Source: Neisseria montereyensis | GTDB lineage: Bacteria > Pseudomonadota > Gammaproteobacteria > Burkholderiales > Neisseriaceae | Direction of reading: 5' to 3' | NCBI RefSeq assembly: GCF_024834045.1 | Contig: NZ_JANUXW010000001.1 | Coordinates: forward strand, 62,001 to 126,000 | Length of the DNA: 64,000 nt | Shown: positions 21,131-30,222 of the stretch, in pieces | Layout of the letters: the number at the start of each line of letters is the position of its first letter | How positions within the stretch are numbered: the first letter of the stretch is position 1 | The notes under the pieces: generated by a model | What the model was told of the DNA's origin: nothing | What the model saw: the letters and a program-made list of their open reading frames with translations, nothing else | Database searches by the model: none | Translations under genes and position numbers: made by a program

Positions 21131-21554
21131 GGCATGAATATGTCGGACTGTAGATAAAGTTGCTATTTTTGCGTTAGTCCGGCGGGTAGTCAAGTGTGTT
21201 GCTATCTTGCTTGATTAGGTTCAAATGGTGATAGATTTTTGTAGTGCGCAACGGAATAATGTGTATTTTTACAAGATATATTGAATAATTATGCAGATAG
21301 GTAAGTAGATTTTGTCTCATAAAAGAGACGGTTTTTTGATTTAGATGGCTAGAATATTGATTAAAAAGTCAGTGTATAGGGCTGGTTTTGTAATATCAAG
21401 TTAAGTAAACTCTTATTTCTGACAATATTCTATATAGTAAAAAGATATTTATTTAAATAGTATATTTAATGGGGTTGGTATTGGAAAATATCCATTCCCC
21501 AATGCTTGCAAGACAGAAAGTCTGCAATGTTTTATTTGTTTTGAAAGGAAACTC
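21131..21554. other. AT-rich intergenic region
   Basis: 424 nt without a convincing protein gene. It holds an orphan terminator-like hairpin (21314-21337) and, at the right end, the promoter region and ribosome site (GAAAGGAAACTC) of the OmpA-family gene. No DUS is seen. Confidence 0.6.
21314..21337 (+). terminator. Orphan terminator-like hairpin
   Basis: GTCTC ATAAAA GAGAC followed by GGTTTTTTG is a short stem with a T-run on the plus strand. No plus-strand gene lies upstream, because msrC is on the minus strand. It may end a small RNA. Confidence 0.4.
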
Positions 21555-22232
21555 ATGAAGATGTTAAAACCCTTAACCGTATTGGCTACTGCTTCGGCGT
21601 TGGTATTGGCCGGATGTGTAACCGATCCTGCTACCGGCCAACAAAGAGCCAGTAAAACGGCTATGTACGGATTAGGCGGTGCGGCTACCTGCGGTATTAT
21701 CGGTGCCTTGGTGAATGGTAGCAAAGGTGCGCGTAATTCCGCTTTGGTGTGTGGCGCGATTGGTGCCGGCGTAGGCGGTTATATGGATTACCAAGAGAAA
21801 AAACTGCGTGAAAGCTTGGCTAATACAGATGTGGAAGTAGAGCGTAGTGGTAATCAAATCAAATTGGTGATGCCTGAGAGTGTGACTTTTGCCACCAACA
21901 GCTCTGCTTTGAGCGGCAATGCCATTGATGCTTTGAGTAAAGCTTCTGAAACATTGGTGCAATACAACGATACGACGCTGACTATTGCCGGTCATACCGA
22001 TAATACCGGTTCTGATGCCATCAATGAGCCATTGTCACGCCGTCGTGCGCAAGCGGTTGCAGATTATCTGCACCAAAGAGGTGTGGCCGCTTCACGTTTG
22101 AGCACTGTTGGTTATGGTTCGCGTCAGCCTGTGGCTGGTAATGATACTTGGGAAGGCCGCGCGAAAAACCGCCGTGTTGAGATTTTGATCAATCCGGATC
22201 AAAATGCCGTTCGTGCTGCGCAACAAGGCTGA
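21555..22232 (+). CDS. OmpA-family lipoprotein (YiaD-like)
   Basis: 225 residues. The signal peptide ends in the lipobox LAGC with lipidated Cys21. A glycine-zipper region (about residues 42-78, GLGGAATCGIIGALVNGSKG...) precedes a C-terminal OmpA domain that binds peptidoglycan; TIAGHTDNTGSDAINEPLSRRRAQ and KNRRVEI are its hallmark. It probably tethers the outer membrane to the cell wall. GAAAGGAAACTC gives a good start. Its last 44 bp overlap the convergent cation-transporter gene. Confidence 0.92.
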   Translation: MKMLKPLTVLATASALVLAGCVTDPATGQQRASKTAMYGLGGAATCGIIGALVNGSKGARNSALVCGAIGAGVGGYMDYQEKKLRESLANTDVEVERSGNQIKLVMPESVTFATNSSALSGNAIDALSKASETLVQYNDTTLTIAGHTDNTGSDAINEPLSRRRAQAVADYLHQRGVAASRLSTVGYGSRQPVAGNDTWEGRAKNRRVEILINPDQNAVRAAQQG

Positions 22233-22848
22233 TTTTAGGCAGTGCCGATAATTCTGTATTCGCGTGGCGTATAATTTGTACAGCCGCCTGTAGTGCCAAG
22301 ATTGCCATGGTAATGGCGACCAGTAAATCCGGCCATGATGATTGGGTGAGCTGAACAGCGAAGGCGGCTGCTACAACCATTATATTGCCGATGGCATCGT
22401 TGCGCGAACATAGCCAGACGCTACGGCGGTTGCTGTCGCCATTGCGGAAGGTAAACAACAGAGCGGCAACAATAATATTCGCTATTAAGGCGATAATACC
22501 GACTATCCCCATATCGTGATGATTGGGGATATTTCCATACCAAAAATGGTATAGCGTGGAAGCCAGTACCCACAAGCCGAACCCGCCCATGGTATAACCT
22601 TTTATCCATGATGCTTTGGCTCGGATATGCAATGTTTTCGCTACCACAAAAAGGCTGATGCCGTAATTGGCGGCGTCACCGAAAAAATCAAGCGAGTCGG
22701 CCAATAATGAAACCGAACCGGCTTTAATGCCCATAATGATTTCAACTGCAAACATTAAGGCATTGATGAAGAGTGCTATCCAGAGAATATTACGGTAGCG
22801 GCCATTATCGGCGGTTTCCGTAAGGCAGCAATGATGTGTACAGGCCAT
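22189..22848 (-). CDS. Cation diffusion facilitator-type metal efflux transporter
   Basis: 219 residues, the short CDF-like form without the cytoplasmic C-terminal domain. The N-terminus has metal-binding residues (CTHHCC). Metal-site motifs are ADSLDFFGDAANYG in helix 2 and SRNDAIGN in helix 5; about six helices are seen. It probably exports Zn, Cd, Co or a similar divalent ion. It is divergently transcribed from a MerR regulator across a promoter with the MerR-type 19-bp spacer, so metal-induced expression is likely. It overlaps the OmpA-family gene tail to tail. Confidence 0.87.
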   Translation of the reverse strand: MACTHHCCLTETADNGRYRNILWIALFINALMFAVEIIMGIKAGSVSLLADSLDFFGDAANYGISLFVVAKTLHIRAKASWIKGYTMGGFGLWVLASTLYHFWYGNIPNHHDMGIVGIIALIANIIVAALLFTFRNGDSNRRSVWLCSRNDAIGNIMVVAAAFAVQLTQSSWPDLLVAITMAILALQAAVQIIRHANTELSALPKISLVAQHERHFDPD

Positions 22849-22879
22849 GATCTATCCTTCAAAACAGAATGAGTGTTAA

Positions 22880-22910
22880 ACTGTAAAGCCTGTAGTTGCT
22901 ACAAGGTCAA
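22880..22910 (-). promoter_or_regulatory. MerR-type promoter and operator for the efflux gene
   Basis: Minus strand: -35 TTGACC (22910-22905), a 19-bp spacer, and -10 TACAGT (22885-22880). The spacer contains the dyad TGTAG-TTG-CTACA (extended 22889-22906). The over-long spacer with a centred dyad is the defining layout of MerR-activated promoters. Confidence 0.8.
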
Positions 22911-22915
22911 GGCAT

Positions 22916-23314
22916 ATGACGACATTGCGCACCATCAGCCAACTGAGTAAAGCCAGTGGCGTGAGTACGGAGACCATACGGTACTATGAGAAAATCAATC
23001 TGTTGTTGCCTGTACGGCGGTTGGCTAACGGCTACCGTCAATTCGACGATGCGGCGTTGGCGCGTTTGATATTTATTAAAACGTGCCGTTCGCTTGATTT
23101 TGCTTTGGAAGATATCCGCGTTTTACTGACATTGCAAAATGAGCCGCAGGCATCCTGTGATATTGCCGATACCATAGTGAACCGTTATTTACAGACGGTG
23201 CGTGAGAAAATTACGGCATTACAGCAAGTGGAATCTTTTTTACAGGGTATTGCCGATTGTCGGGAGCAGGTGGTTACCGATTGTAAAGTGATTAGGACGT
23301 TGCAACAGTCTTAA
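22916..23314 (+). CDS. MerR-family metal-responsive regulator (CadR/PbrR/ZntR type)
   Basis: 132 residues. The N-terminal MerR helix-turn-helix (TISQLSKASGVSTETIRYYEKINLL) precedes a dimerisation helix and a C-terminal metal loop. Cys81, Cys115 and Cys123 fall where Cd/Pb/Zn-sensing members keep their ligands. The protein should bind the dyad in the shared promoter and untwist it when metal is present. It has no MerP/MerT neighbours, so mercury is unlikely. The exact metal cannot be told by eye. Confidence 0.88.
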   Translation: MTTLRTISQLSKASGVSTETIRYYEKINLLLPVRRLANGYRQFDDAALARLIFIKTCRSLDFALEDIRVLLTLQNEPQASCDIADTIVNRYLQTVREKITALQQVESFLQGIADCREQVVTDCKVIRTLQQS

Positions 23315-23405
23315 TATGAATCGGAGTATGATTATATTTGCAGATTTTATATTCATTTTATTTATGTCATATCTCGGATTAAACGGGTTCTAATTTATTT
23401 ATTTA

Positions 23406-23445
23406 AGATGGGGCCGTCTGAAAAAAATTTCAGACGGCCCCATCT
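23406..23445 (+). terminator. DUS-pair terminator
   Basis: AGATGGGGCCGTCTGAAA and its exact inverse make an 18-bp stem, 92 nt after the MerR gene. Confidence 0.75.
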
Positions 23446-23487
23446 TTGTATATCAGATTAAAAATTATCTGAATCCAGCTTATAAAA

Positions 23488-23506
23488 GATAATGATAATT
23501 AATCAC
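23488..23506. promoter_or_regulatory. Fur-box-like site upstream of fhs
   Basis: GATAATGATAATTAATCAC matches the 19-bp E. coli Fur consensus at 15 of 19 positions, including the first 12 in a row. A TATAAT (23532-23537) lies 26 bp further on, so the site is just upstream of the expected -35. Activation or repression cannot be told. Confidence 0.5.
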
Positions 23507-23572
23507 CTATATTAGACTGGTTGCTTTACTATATAATACTGCCATTGACCACCCTCTAAATAGGAAGCCATG

Positions 23573-25249
23573 ATGAGCTACAAAACGGATGCGGAAATCG
23601 CCCAATCTTCCACTATGCGCCCTATTGGCGAAGTTGCTGCCAAACTAGGCTTGAATACGGATCAGTTTGAACCATACGGTAAGTATAAAGCCAAAATCAA
23701 TCCGGCCGATGCTTTCGCTCTGCCGAAAAAGCAAGGCTGTTTGATTTTGGTAACGGCTATTAACCCGACACCTGCAGGTGAGGGAAAAACCACGGTCACC
23801 ATCGGTTTGGCCGATGGGCTCAATCATATCGGCAAGCAGGCTGTTATTGCATTGCGCGAGCCTTCTCTCGGCCCGGTGTTCGGTATTAAGGGCGGTGCGG
23901 CTGGCGGCGGCTATGCCCAAGTATTGCCGATGGAAGATATCAATCTACACTTTACCGGTGATTTTCATGCCATCGGTGCGGCCAATAACTTATTGGCCGC
24001 CATGCTTGATAACCATATTTATCAGGGCAATGAACTGAATATCGATCCTAAACGCGTATTATGGCGCCGTGTTGTGGATATGAACGACCGCCAATTGCGT
24101 AATATTATCAATGGTATCGGCAAACCTACCGACGGTGTGATGCGGCCGGACGGTTTTGATATTACCGTGGCTTCCGAAGTGATGGCGGTATTTTGTTTGG
24201 CCAATGATTTGGCCGATTTGAAAACCCGTTTGGGCAATATTCTCGTTGCCTATGCCAAAGACGGAAGCCCTGTTTACGCCCGTGATTTAAAAGCCAATGG
24301 TGCGATGGCAGCCTTGCTGAAAGATGCGATTAAGCCGAATTTGGTGCAAACCATTGAAGGTACGCCTGCATTGGTACACGGTGGGCCGTTTGCCAATATC
24401 GCACACGGTTGTAATTCCGTGCTTGCTACCCGTGTTGCCCGCCATCTTGGTGATTATACCGTTACCGAAGCCGGTTTCGGTGCCGATTTGGGGGCGGAAA
24501 AGTTCTGTGATATTAAATGCCGTTTGGCCGACATTAAGCCGGATGCCGCTGTGGTTGTTGCAACTGTTCGTGCATTGAAATACAACGGCGGTGTGGAACG
24601 TGCAAACTTAGGGGAAGAAAATGTAGCCGCTTTGGCAAAAGGGCTGCCTAATCTGCTGAAACATATCAGTAACCTGAAAAACGTATTCGGCTTGCCTGTT
24701 GTGGTGGCGCTGAACCGTTTTGTGTCGGATAGCGATGCCGAATTGGCTATGATTCAGACGGCTTGCGCGGAACATGGGGTTGAAGTATCGCTTACGGAAG
24801 TATGGGGTAAGGGCGGTGCCGGTGGTGCGGATTTGGCTGAGAAAGTTGTTAAGGCGATTGAAAGCGGGGAAAATCATTTCCAATTTGCTTACAATACCGA
24901 CTTGAGTATTCAGGAAAAAATCCGTGCGATTGCTCAGAAAATCTATGGTGCCGATGATGTAGACTTCAGTGCCGAAGCATTGGCCGAGATAGCCTCTCTT
25001 GAAAAGCTGAATTTGGATAAAATGCCTGTGTGTATGGCGAAAACCCAATATTCGTTGAGTGATAATGCCAAACTATTAGGCAGACCCGAAGGCTTCCGTA
25101 TTACCGTGCGCGGTATTACCGTATCTGCCGGTGCCGGTTTTATTGTGGCATTATGCGGCAATATGATGAAAATGCCCGGTTTGCCGAAAGTTCCGTCTGC
25201 AGAAAAAATTGATGTGGATGCGGATGGTGTGATTCAAGGGTTGTTTTAA
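23573..25249 (+). CDS. fhs: Formate-tetrahydrofolate ligase
   Basis: 558 residues, full length. It makes 10-formyl-THF from formate, ATP and THF for one-carbon metabolism. The P-loop-like ATP site is [17 protein letters not shown] near residue 67. Other family blocks include [21 protein letters not shown] and [13 protein letters not shown]. Two adjacent ATGs (23570, 23573) follow AGGAAGCC; I take the second from the recalled neisserial start, but either is possible. A DUS-like match is inside the gene at about 24753. Confidence 0.96.
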   Translation: MSYKTDAEIAQSSTMRPIGEVAAKLGLNTDQFEPYGKYKAKINPADAFALPKKQGCLILVTAINPTPAGEGKTTVTIGLADGLNHIGKQAVIALREPSLGPVFGIKGGAAGGGYAQVLPMEDINLHFTGDFHAIGAANNLLAAMLDNHIYQGNELNIDPKRVLWRRVVDMNDRQLRNIINGIGKPTDGVMRPDGFDITVASEVMAVFCLANDLADLKTRLGNILVAYAKDGSPVYARDLKANGAMAALLKDAIKPNLVQTIEGTPALVHGGPFANIAHGCNSVLATRVARHLGDYTVTEAGFGADLGAEKFCDIKCRLADIKPDAAVVVATVRALKYNGGVERANLGEENVAALAKGLPNLLKHISNLKNVFGLPVVVALNRFVSDSDAELAMIQTACAEHGVEVSLTEVWGKGGAGGADLAEKVVKAIESGENHFQFAYNTDLSIQEKIRAIAQKIYGADDVDFSAEALAEIASLEKLNLDKMPVCMAKTQYSLSDNAKLLGRPEGFRITVRGITVSAGAGFIVALCGNMMKMPGLPKVPSAEKIDVDADGVIQGLF

Positions 25250-25275
25250 AATAAGTATTTTATAATAGTTGATTT

Positions 25276-25303
25276 AGGCCGTCTGAAATATTCAGACGGC
25301 TTT
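25276..25303 (+). terminator. DUS-pair terminator after fhs
   Basis: AGGCCGTCTGAA and TTCAGACGGCTTT with a 3-nt loop and T-rich tail, 27 nt after fhs. Confidence 0.75.
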
Positions 25304-25541
25304 GTGTTAGAGATATTTCATCATTTTTAATTTCTTTACTGTAGTGTTCGTGAAAAACCATTAGAATATCCGGCAATTATTTTTGGCCGAGGCCATATTG
25401 ATTTCATGGGTATGATAAAAAAATTAAGCCGCATGATTTAAAACTTCATCTGAATTCAAGTTGATTACTGTGAGTTGGTAAAAGTAATCGTTCAATATGC
25501 TGATATCCAAGTAGTAAAACTTTCATTAGGTAAATAAGACT

Positions 25542-26447
25542 ATGACAATAAATAAACGTTATACCCGTCGCGCAGTATTGGCCGCGTCTGTTTTTATCTT
25601 AGCGGCTTGTGGAACCACTTCTCAACCTGTTTCAAAAGTACCGACCGTACAACAAAAGCCGCAAGCGGTGGTCGGCTTGGCATTGGGGGGCGGGGCATCG
25701 AAAGGATTTGCCCATATTGGTGTGTTAAAAGTATTGAAAGCCAATAATATTCCGGTCAATGTGGTTACCGGAACCAGTGCCGGTTCGATTGTCGGCAGTT
25801 TATACGCCAGCGGTATGTCGCCTGATCGCTTGGAATTGGAAGCGGAAATTTTAGGAAAAACCGATTTGGTGGATTTAACCCTGTCTACGACCGGCTTCAT
25901 TAAAGGGCAAAAACTACAAGATTACATTAACCGCAAAGTGAACCACCGCCCGATTCAGTCGTTACCGATAAAATTCGCTGCGGTGGCAACCGATTTGGAT
26001 AGTGGCCGTATGGTGACGTTTAATAGGGGGAATACCGGACAGGCTGTACGGGCATCGGTGAGCATTCCGAATGTTTTCCAGCCGGCGGTTATCGGTGGTA
26101 AACGTTATGTTGATGGTGGTTTATCGGCACCGGTTCCGGTAACGGCGGCAAAAAATTTGGGTGCCAATTTTGTGATTGCGGTTGATATTTCGGCCAAGCC
26201 GGCAAAACTGAGTAATGCAGGTTTCTTTTCTTATCTTGATCAAAGTTTGAATATTATGAGCACGGCAGCCTTGCAGCGTGAATTAGGTAATGCTGATGTG
26301 GTCATTAAACCACAAGTACAACATTTAGGATCAGTCGGTGGTTTTGATCAGAAAACCGAAGCCATTAAGTTGGGAGAACAAGCAGCTTTAGCGGCATTGC
26401 CGGAAATCAAGCGTAAATTATCGGCATATCGTTATACGGCCCGATAA
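25542..26447 (+). CDS. Patatin-like phospholipase lipoprotein (RssA family)
   Basis: 301 residues. The signal peptide begins with an RR pair and ends at lipobox LAAC (Cys23). The patatin fold follows: oxyanion loop GGGASKG (49-55), nucleophile elbow GTSAGS with Ser79, and the catalytic Asp in YVDGG. It is therefore a probable lipid acyl hydrolase held at the envelope. The Ser-Asp dyad is intact, so activity is expected. No strong ribosome-binding site precedes ATG 25542. Function in Neisseria is not established to my knowledge. Confidence 0.9.
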   Translation: MTINKRYTRRAVLAASVFILAACGTTSQPVSKVPTVQQKPQAVVGLALGGGASKGFAHIGVLKVLKANNIPVNVVTGTSAGSIVGSLYASGMSPDRLELEAEILGKTDLVDLTLSTTGFIKGQKLQDYINRKVNHRPIQSLPIKFAAVATDLDSGRMVTFNRGNTGQAVRASVSIPNVFQPAVIGGKRYVDGGLSAPVPVTAAKNLGANFVIAVDISAKPAKLSNAGFFSYLDQSLNIMSTAALQRELGNADVVIKPQVQHLGSVGGFDQKTEAIKLGEQAALAALPEIKRKLSAYRYTAR

Positions 26448-26497
26448 AAAGAAAATAGAATCGTTGTTTATCCTATAAATTATTGTTTTAAAGGTAT

Positions 26498-26582
26498 AAG
26501 GGCCGTCTGAAGTTAAACTGCACCCCCAAAAGTTGGATATATCCAACCCATTAAGGTGCAGTTTAACTTCAGGCGGCCTTAT
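26498..26582. mobile_element. Palindrome of two fused IS ends inside a DUS pair
   Basis: Two arms of about 26 bp are near-perfect inverses: a DUS core plus TTAAACTGCACC on each side. The centre is GTTGGATATATCCAAC. The two 27-bp halves share outer 12 and inner 8 bases but differ in the 7 between, the pattern of paired left and right ends of an IS150-group (IS3 family) element. Almost nothing lies between them, so this looks like an internally deleted, MITE-like remnant in the loop of a DUS terminator after the patatin gene. IS identity is from memory. Confidence 0.6.
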
Positions 26583-26715
26583 ATATATTAAGCAAAATTA
26601 ATATTAATGGATTTAGAAATATTAGAGAGAAGTTGGCTGTTTGCCGATAAATAATCATGGAGTAGGAAGTAAAACTATTTATGTGAATACTGATTTTATT
26701 GGTTGCCGGACATAA
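26583..26715. other. Non-coding stretch after the IS-end palindrome
   Basis: AT-rich, with no supported gene or regulatory site. With the palindrome and the next terminator it fills the 408-nt gap between the patatin-like gene and ccoP. Confidence 0.5.
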
Positions 26716-26750
26716 AAAACCGCACCTTACAAAAAATTGTAAGGTGCGGG
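26716..26750 (-). terminator. Terminator of the ccoNOQP operon
   Basis: A 13-bp stem (26720-26732 with 26737-26749, CCGCACCTTACAA) with a 4-nt loop, followed by TTTTTTATG on the minus strand, about 107 nt beyond ccoP. Confidence 0.88.
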
Positions 26751-26855
26751 TGATGGGTTGGTTTGTTATGAAATGTGTTGGAAAGGTTGGCTGTATTTTC
26801 TATATGGAAAAAGAACCTTTATTGCACATTTCAAACGTTTTGGATAAACAACTTA

Positions 26856-27941
26856 TTAATTGGATGCTGCATTATCAGTATCGGCAGCAGACGCAGTGGG
26901 TTGTTCCGTAGCAGATGCAGCAGGTTGTTCAGCAGCAGATGCAGCCGATTGTTCAGGTGCGGATACTGCTTGTGCCGGAGCTTGCGTACCACTCACCTGT
27001 TGAGCCTGTGCCTGACCATTTGCATTGGAAAGACCCCATACATAGGCTGTCATAATATGAAGTTTGTCATCATCCAAGAAGTTTTCCCAAGTAGGCATCT
27101 GGCTATGACGACCGTTGGTAATGGTTTCGATAATGGCTCTTTGCGTACCGCCCCATAACCAAACGTTATCGGTTAGATTCGGACCTAAACCTTGGATGCC
27201 TTGTCCGTTTTCACCGTGGCAGGTGAAACAGTTTGCAGGGCCGCCGTGGAAGAGAATATCACCACGTTTTGCACGCTCTTCGTCATATTGGTCTTTGTTT
27301 TTAGATAAAGACATCACATAGTTGGCAACATCTTTTACGCGTTCCTCACCTAATGAAGGACCCCAAGCGGCCATAGTGGCAACACGGCCTTTTTGAATGG
27401 TTTCTCTAATTTTTTCAGGTTCGCCACCCCATAACCAGTCGTTGTCGGTTAGGTTTGGGAAGCCTCGCGAGCCTTTTGCATCGGAACCGTGGCATTGGAT
27501 ACAGTAAGTGTCAAATAGGTTTTTACCGATTTCTCTGGCTTGCGGATCTTGTGCTACTTGCTCAATGGACATATCGGCAAATTTTGCATACAGTTTGCCA
27601 TATTGTTCGTTGGCTTCTTCAACTTCTCTGTCGTATTGATTATGGCTGGTCCAGTTCAAATAGCCTTTGTAGTCGCCTAGACCGGGGTAAAGAAACAGAT
27701 AGCCTATACCGAATAACCAAGCACCGACATAAAGCCAAAACCACCAGCGGGGTAGGGGGTTATTATATTCTTCAATACCGTCCCATGAGTGTCCCATGGT
27801 TTTGACATCTTCACCTTTAGGCGGCGCTTTGACTTTATTTTGTGAAAGTAACAGCCAAGCCAAACCGATAAAGCTGAGTAGAACAATAACGGCAATGTAT
27901 ATGTTCCAGAAATTACTGGTAAATTGGGAAGTTGTGTTCAT
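26856..27941 (-). CDS. ccoP: cbb3-type cytochrome c oxidase subunit III (dihaem)
   Basis: 361 residues. N-terminal membrane helices (about 10-33 and 64-86) anchor two periplasmic cytochrome c domains with CIQCH (147-151) and CFTCH (238-242). It feeds electrons to CcoN at low oxygen. After the second haem domain the protein ends in a ~50-residue Ala/Gln/Ser/Pro/Thr-rich tail built partly from a 24-bp repeat. Some gonococcal CcoP proteins carry a third haem domain; here no third CXXCH exists. Last gene of ccoNOQP. Confidence 0.95.
   Translation of the reverse strand: MNTTSQFTSNFWNIYIAVIVLLSFIGLAWLLLSQNKVKAPPKGEDVKTMGHSWDGIEEYNNPLPRWWFWLYVGAWLFGIGYLFLYPGLGDYKGYLNWTSHNQYDREVEEANEQYGKLYAKFADMSIEQVAQDPQAREIGKNLFDTYCIQCHGSDAKGSRGFPNLTDNDWLWGGEPEKIRETIQKGRVATMAAWGPSLGEERVKDVANYVMSLSKNKDQYDEERAKRGDILFHGGPANCFTCHGENGQGIQGLGPNLTDNVWLWGGTQRAIIETITNGRHSQMPTWENFLDDDKLHIMTAYVWGLSNANGQAQAQQVSGTQAPAQAVSAPEQSAASAAEQPAASATEQPTASAADTDNAASN
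26887..26958 (-). repeat. Three 24-bp repeats in the ccoP tail
   Basis: Three diverged copies at 26887-26910, 26911-26934 and 26935-26958, unit like GCAGATGCAGCAGGTTGTTC on the plus strand. They encode EQPxAS-type octapeptides in the low-complexity C-terminus. Confidence 0.75.
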
Positions 27942-27974
27942 TATATATATGCTCCGTTATCACGGCCAACCGGG

Positions 27975-28142
27975 TTAATGCCCGCTTTTATCGTTATCAG
28001 GGGTATCGTTGTCTTGCATAATGCTGTTGGCAGCATCATCGTAATTGCGCTTGTTTCGTTTGTTTAAAACGATAAAGAGAACCAGCATAAAACTGATAAA
28101 TACCCAAACAGTGAAAAGCGAGCGAGCCCAGTTGAGATCCAT
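27975..28142 (-). CDS. ccoQ: cbb3-type oxidase small subunit CcoQ
   Basis: 55 residues, too short for an ordinary gene screen. It starts MDLNWARSLFTVWVFISF with one membrane helix (about 10-27), followed by a basic turn (NKRNKRN) and an acidic, Asp-rich tail. Size, single helix and position between ccoO (4 nt away) and ccoP identify it as CcoQ, which stabilises the complex. Confidence 0.88.
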   Translation of the reverse strand: MDLNWARSLFTVWVFISFMLVLFIVLNKRNKRNYDDAANSIMQDNDTPDNDKSGH

Positions 28143-28146
28143 GATG

Positions 28147-28758
28147 TTACCTTACGTTTTTCAGTGCTAAGCCCAAGCTTTGCAGATAAGCAATTACAGC
28201 ATCAAGTTCTGATTTATCAGTTAACTCTTGCGGCGCTTGTTCAATCTCTTCATCGCTGTAAGGTGTGCCAACCGCACGTAAAGCTTTCATGTGGGTTACT
28301 GTTGCATCTGCATCGACTTTATTACGAGCCAGCCAAGGAAAGGCGGGCATATTGGATTCCGGCACGACGTCACGCGGATTCAGAAGGTGGATGCGGTGCC
28401 ATTCATCGGAATAGCGTCCGCCCACGCGTGCCAAATCCGGACCGGTACGTTTGGAACCCCATTGGAACGGATGGTCATAAACAGACTCGCCGGCAACGGA
28501 GTAATGACCATAACGTTCTGTTTCGGCACGGAACGGACGGATCATTTGTGAGTGGCAGTTATAGCAGCCTTCACGTATAAAGATATCGCGACCGGCGACT
28601 TGTAGTGCCGAATAAGGTTTTACGCCTTTTATCGGCTCCGTTACCGCTTTAGTAAAAAATAGCGGCACAACTTCAATCAGAAGTCCGAAGCTGATTACCA
28701 AGAAGGTGAAGATAATCAATACGCCGACTTTTTCTTCGGCTAATTGTTGCAATTTCAT
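28147..28758 (-). CDS. ccoO: cbb3-type cytochrome c oxidase subunit II (monohaem)
   Basis: 203 residues with an N-terminal membrane anchor (about 12-35) and one haem motif CYNCH (65-69), with later Met-containing segments (SNMPAFPWL) supplying the likely axial ligand. It passes electrons from CcoP to CcoN. It lies 27 nt downstream of ccoN and 4 nt upstream of ccoQ. Confidence 0.96.
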   Translation of the reverse strand: MKLQQLAEEKVGVLIIFTFLVISFGLLIEVVPLFFTKAVTEPIKGVKPYSALQVAGRDIFIREGCYNCHSQMIRPFRAETERYGHYSVAGESVYDHPFQWGSKRTGPDLARVGGRYSDEWHRIHLLNPRDVVPESNMPAFPWLARNKVDADATVTHMKALRAVGTPYSDEEIEQAPQELTDKSELDAVIAYLQSLGLALKNVR

Positions 28759-28785
28759 TTTGGTAGCCTGTCTTTCTTATATATT

Positions 28786-30222
28786 TTAGTGGTGTTGTGC
28801 TTGAGAAACGGCAGGAATTTCGGCATCCACCGGTTTACCACTGATAGCAGTACGGTAAACGTTATAGGCCATAATAAACATACCGCTCAGGTATAATAGG
28901 CCGCCTGAAAAACGAATCATATAAAAAGGCATACTGCGTTTTACAGATTCTACGAAAGAGTAGGTTAGTGTGCCGTCATCGTTTAATGCACCCCACATCA
29001 AGCCTTGCATCACCCCGGAAATCCACATAGAAGAGATATAAAGGACAACACCGACTGTGGCAATCCAGAAATGCACTTCAATCAATTTGATGCTATGCAT
29101 TTCTTTACGGCCGAACAGGCGCGGGATCAGGTAATAAATCGAACCGATGGTCACAAAACCCACCCAGCCTAGCGCGCCGGAGTGTACATGGCCTACCGTC
29201 CAATCGGTATAGTGGCTTAAGGCGTTGACGGTTTTGATGGACATCATTGGGCCTTCAAAGGTAGACATACCGTAGAAGGAAAGGGAAACCACCAAGAATT
29301 TCAAAATCGGGTCGGTGCGCAATTTGTGCCATGCGCCGGACAGTGTCATGATGCCGTTAATCATGCCGCCCCAAGAAGGTGCGAACAGAATCAGCGACAA
29401 TACCATACCCAATGATTGTGTCCAGTCGGGCAGGGCGGTGTAGTGCAGATGGTGAGGACCTGCCCACATATAGGTGAAGATCAGTGCCCAGAAATGGACA
29501 ACGGATAAGCGGTAAGAATAAACCGGACGACCTGCTTGCTTGGGAACGAAGTAATACATCATGCCCAAGAAAGCGGCAGTCAGGAAGAAACCGACCGCGT
29601 TGTGTCCGTACCACCATTGAACCATGGCATCAATTGCACCGGAGTAAACCGGATAAGATTTCATCACACCGGCAGGGATACTGATATTGTTGACGATATG
29701 TAGAAGGGCAACGGCCAAAATAAACGCACCATAGAACCAGTTGGCAACATAGATGTGTTTGACTTTACGGGTGGCAATCGTACCGAAGAATACGACGGCA
29801 TAAGCAACCCATATTACGGCAATCAGAATATCAATCGGCCATTCCAACTCGGCATATTCTTTACCTTGGGTATAGCCCAAAGGTAGAGTAATGGCGGCCA
29901 GAACAATCACTAGCTGCCAGCCCCAGAAGGTAAATGCCGGAAGGAATTTACCACCGAAAAGACGGACGTTGCAGGTGCGTTGGACAACATAATAAGATGT
30001 GGCAAACAAACCGCAGCCGCCGAAAGCGAAAATCACGGCATTGGTATGCAGCGGCCGGATTCGTCCAAAGTGGAACCAGGGTCCGATATCTGAAAGATTA
30101 AGCATAGGAGCGAACAGTTGTCCGGCAGCGATAACGCCGACCAACATACCCACAATGCCCCAAACTACAGTCATGATGGCAAATTGACGCACCACTTTGT
30201 AGTTATAAGTTTGCGTTTCCAT
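28786..30222 (-). CDS. ccoN: cbb3-type cytochrome c oxidase subunit I
   Basis: 478 residues, about 12 helices. It is the catalytic haem-copper subunit. Copper/haem histidines appear in [26 protein letters not shown] and [17 protein letters not shown]. The start at 30222 is chosen over ATG 30234 because GGAG sits 6 nt before it and overlaps the upstream ATG. A 230-nt leader separates the gene from a promoter with an FNR site. This high-affinity oxidase is the main terminal oxidase known in Neisseria. Confidence 0.96.
   Translation of the reverse strand: METQTYNYKVVRQFAIMTVVWGIVGMLVGVIAAGQLFAPMLNLSDIGPWFHFGRIRPLHTNAVIFAFGGCGLFATSYYVVQRTCNVRLFGGKFLPAFTFWGWQLVIVLAAITLPLGYTQGKEYAELEWPIDILIAVIWVAYAVVFFGTIATRKVKHIYVANWFYGAFILAVALLHIVNNISIPAGVMKSYPVYSGAIDAMVQWWYGHNAVGFFLTAAFLGMMYYFVPKQAGRPVYSYRLSVVHFWALIFTYMWAGPHHLHYTALPDWTQSLGMVLSLILFAPSWGGMINGIMTLSGAWHKLRTDPILKFLVVSLSFYGMSTFEGPMMSIKTVNALSHYTDWTVGHVHSGALGWVGFVTIGSIYYLIPRLFGRKEMHSIKLIEVHFWIATVGVVLYISSMWISGVMQGLMWGALNDDGTLTYSFVESVKRSMPFYMIRFSGGLLYLSGMFIMAYNVYRTAISGKPVDAEIPAVSQAQHH

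Noticed and set aside
23446-23572. Folate (THF) riboswitch before fhs
   Set aside because: Only about 30 nt of leader follow the TATAAT, too short for a riboswitch; the Fur-like box is a better explanation of the conserved-looking motif.
26856-27000. Third haem domain of CcoP
   Set aside because: Only two CXXCH motifs are present (147-151 and 238-242); the tail has none.
26775-27158. Plus-strand open frame opposite the end of ccoP
   Set aside because: Runs antisense through the ccoP repeat tail and gives a Ser/Arg/Cys-rich, unlikely protein; it is a shadow of the repeats.
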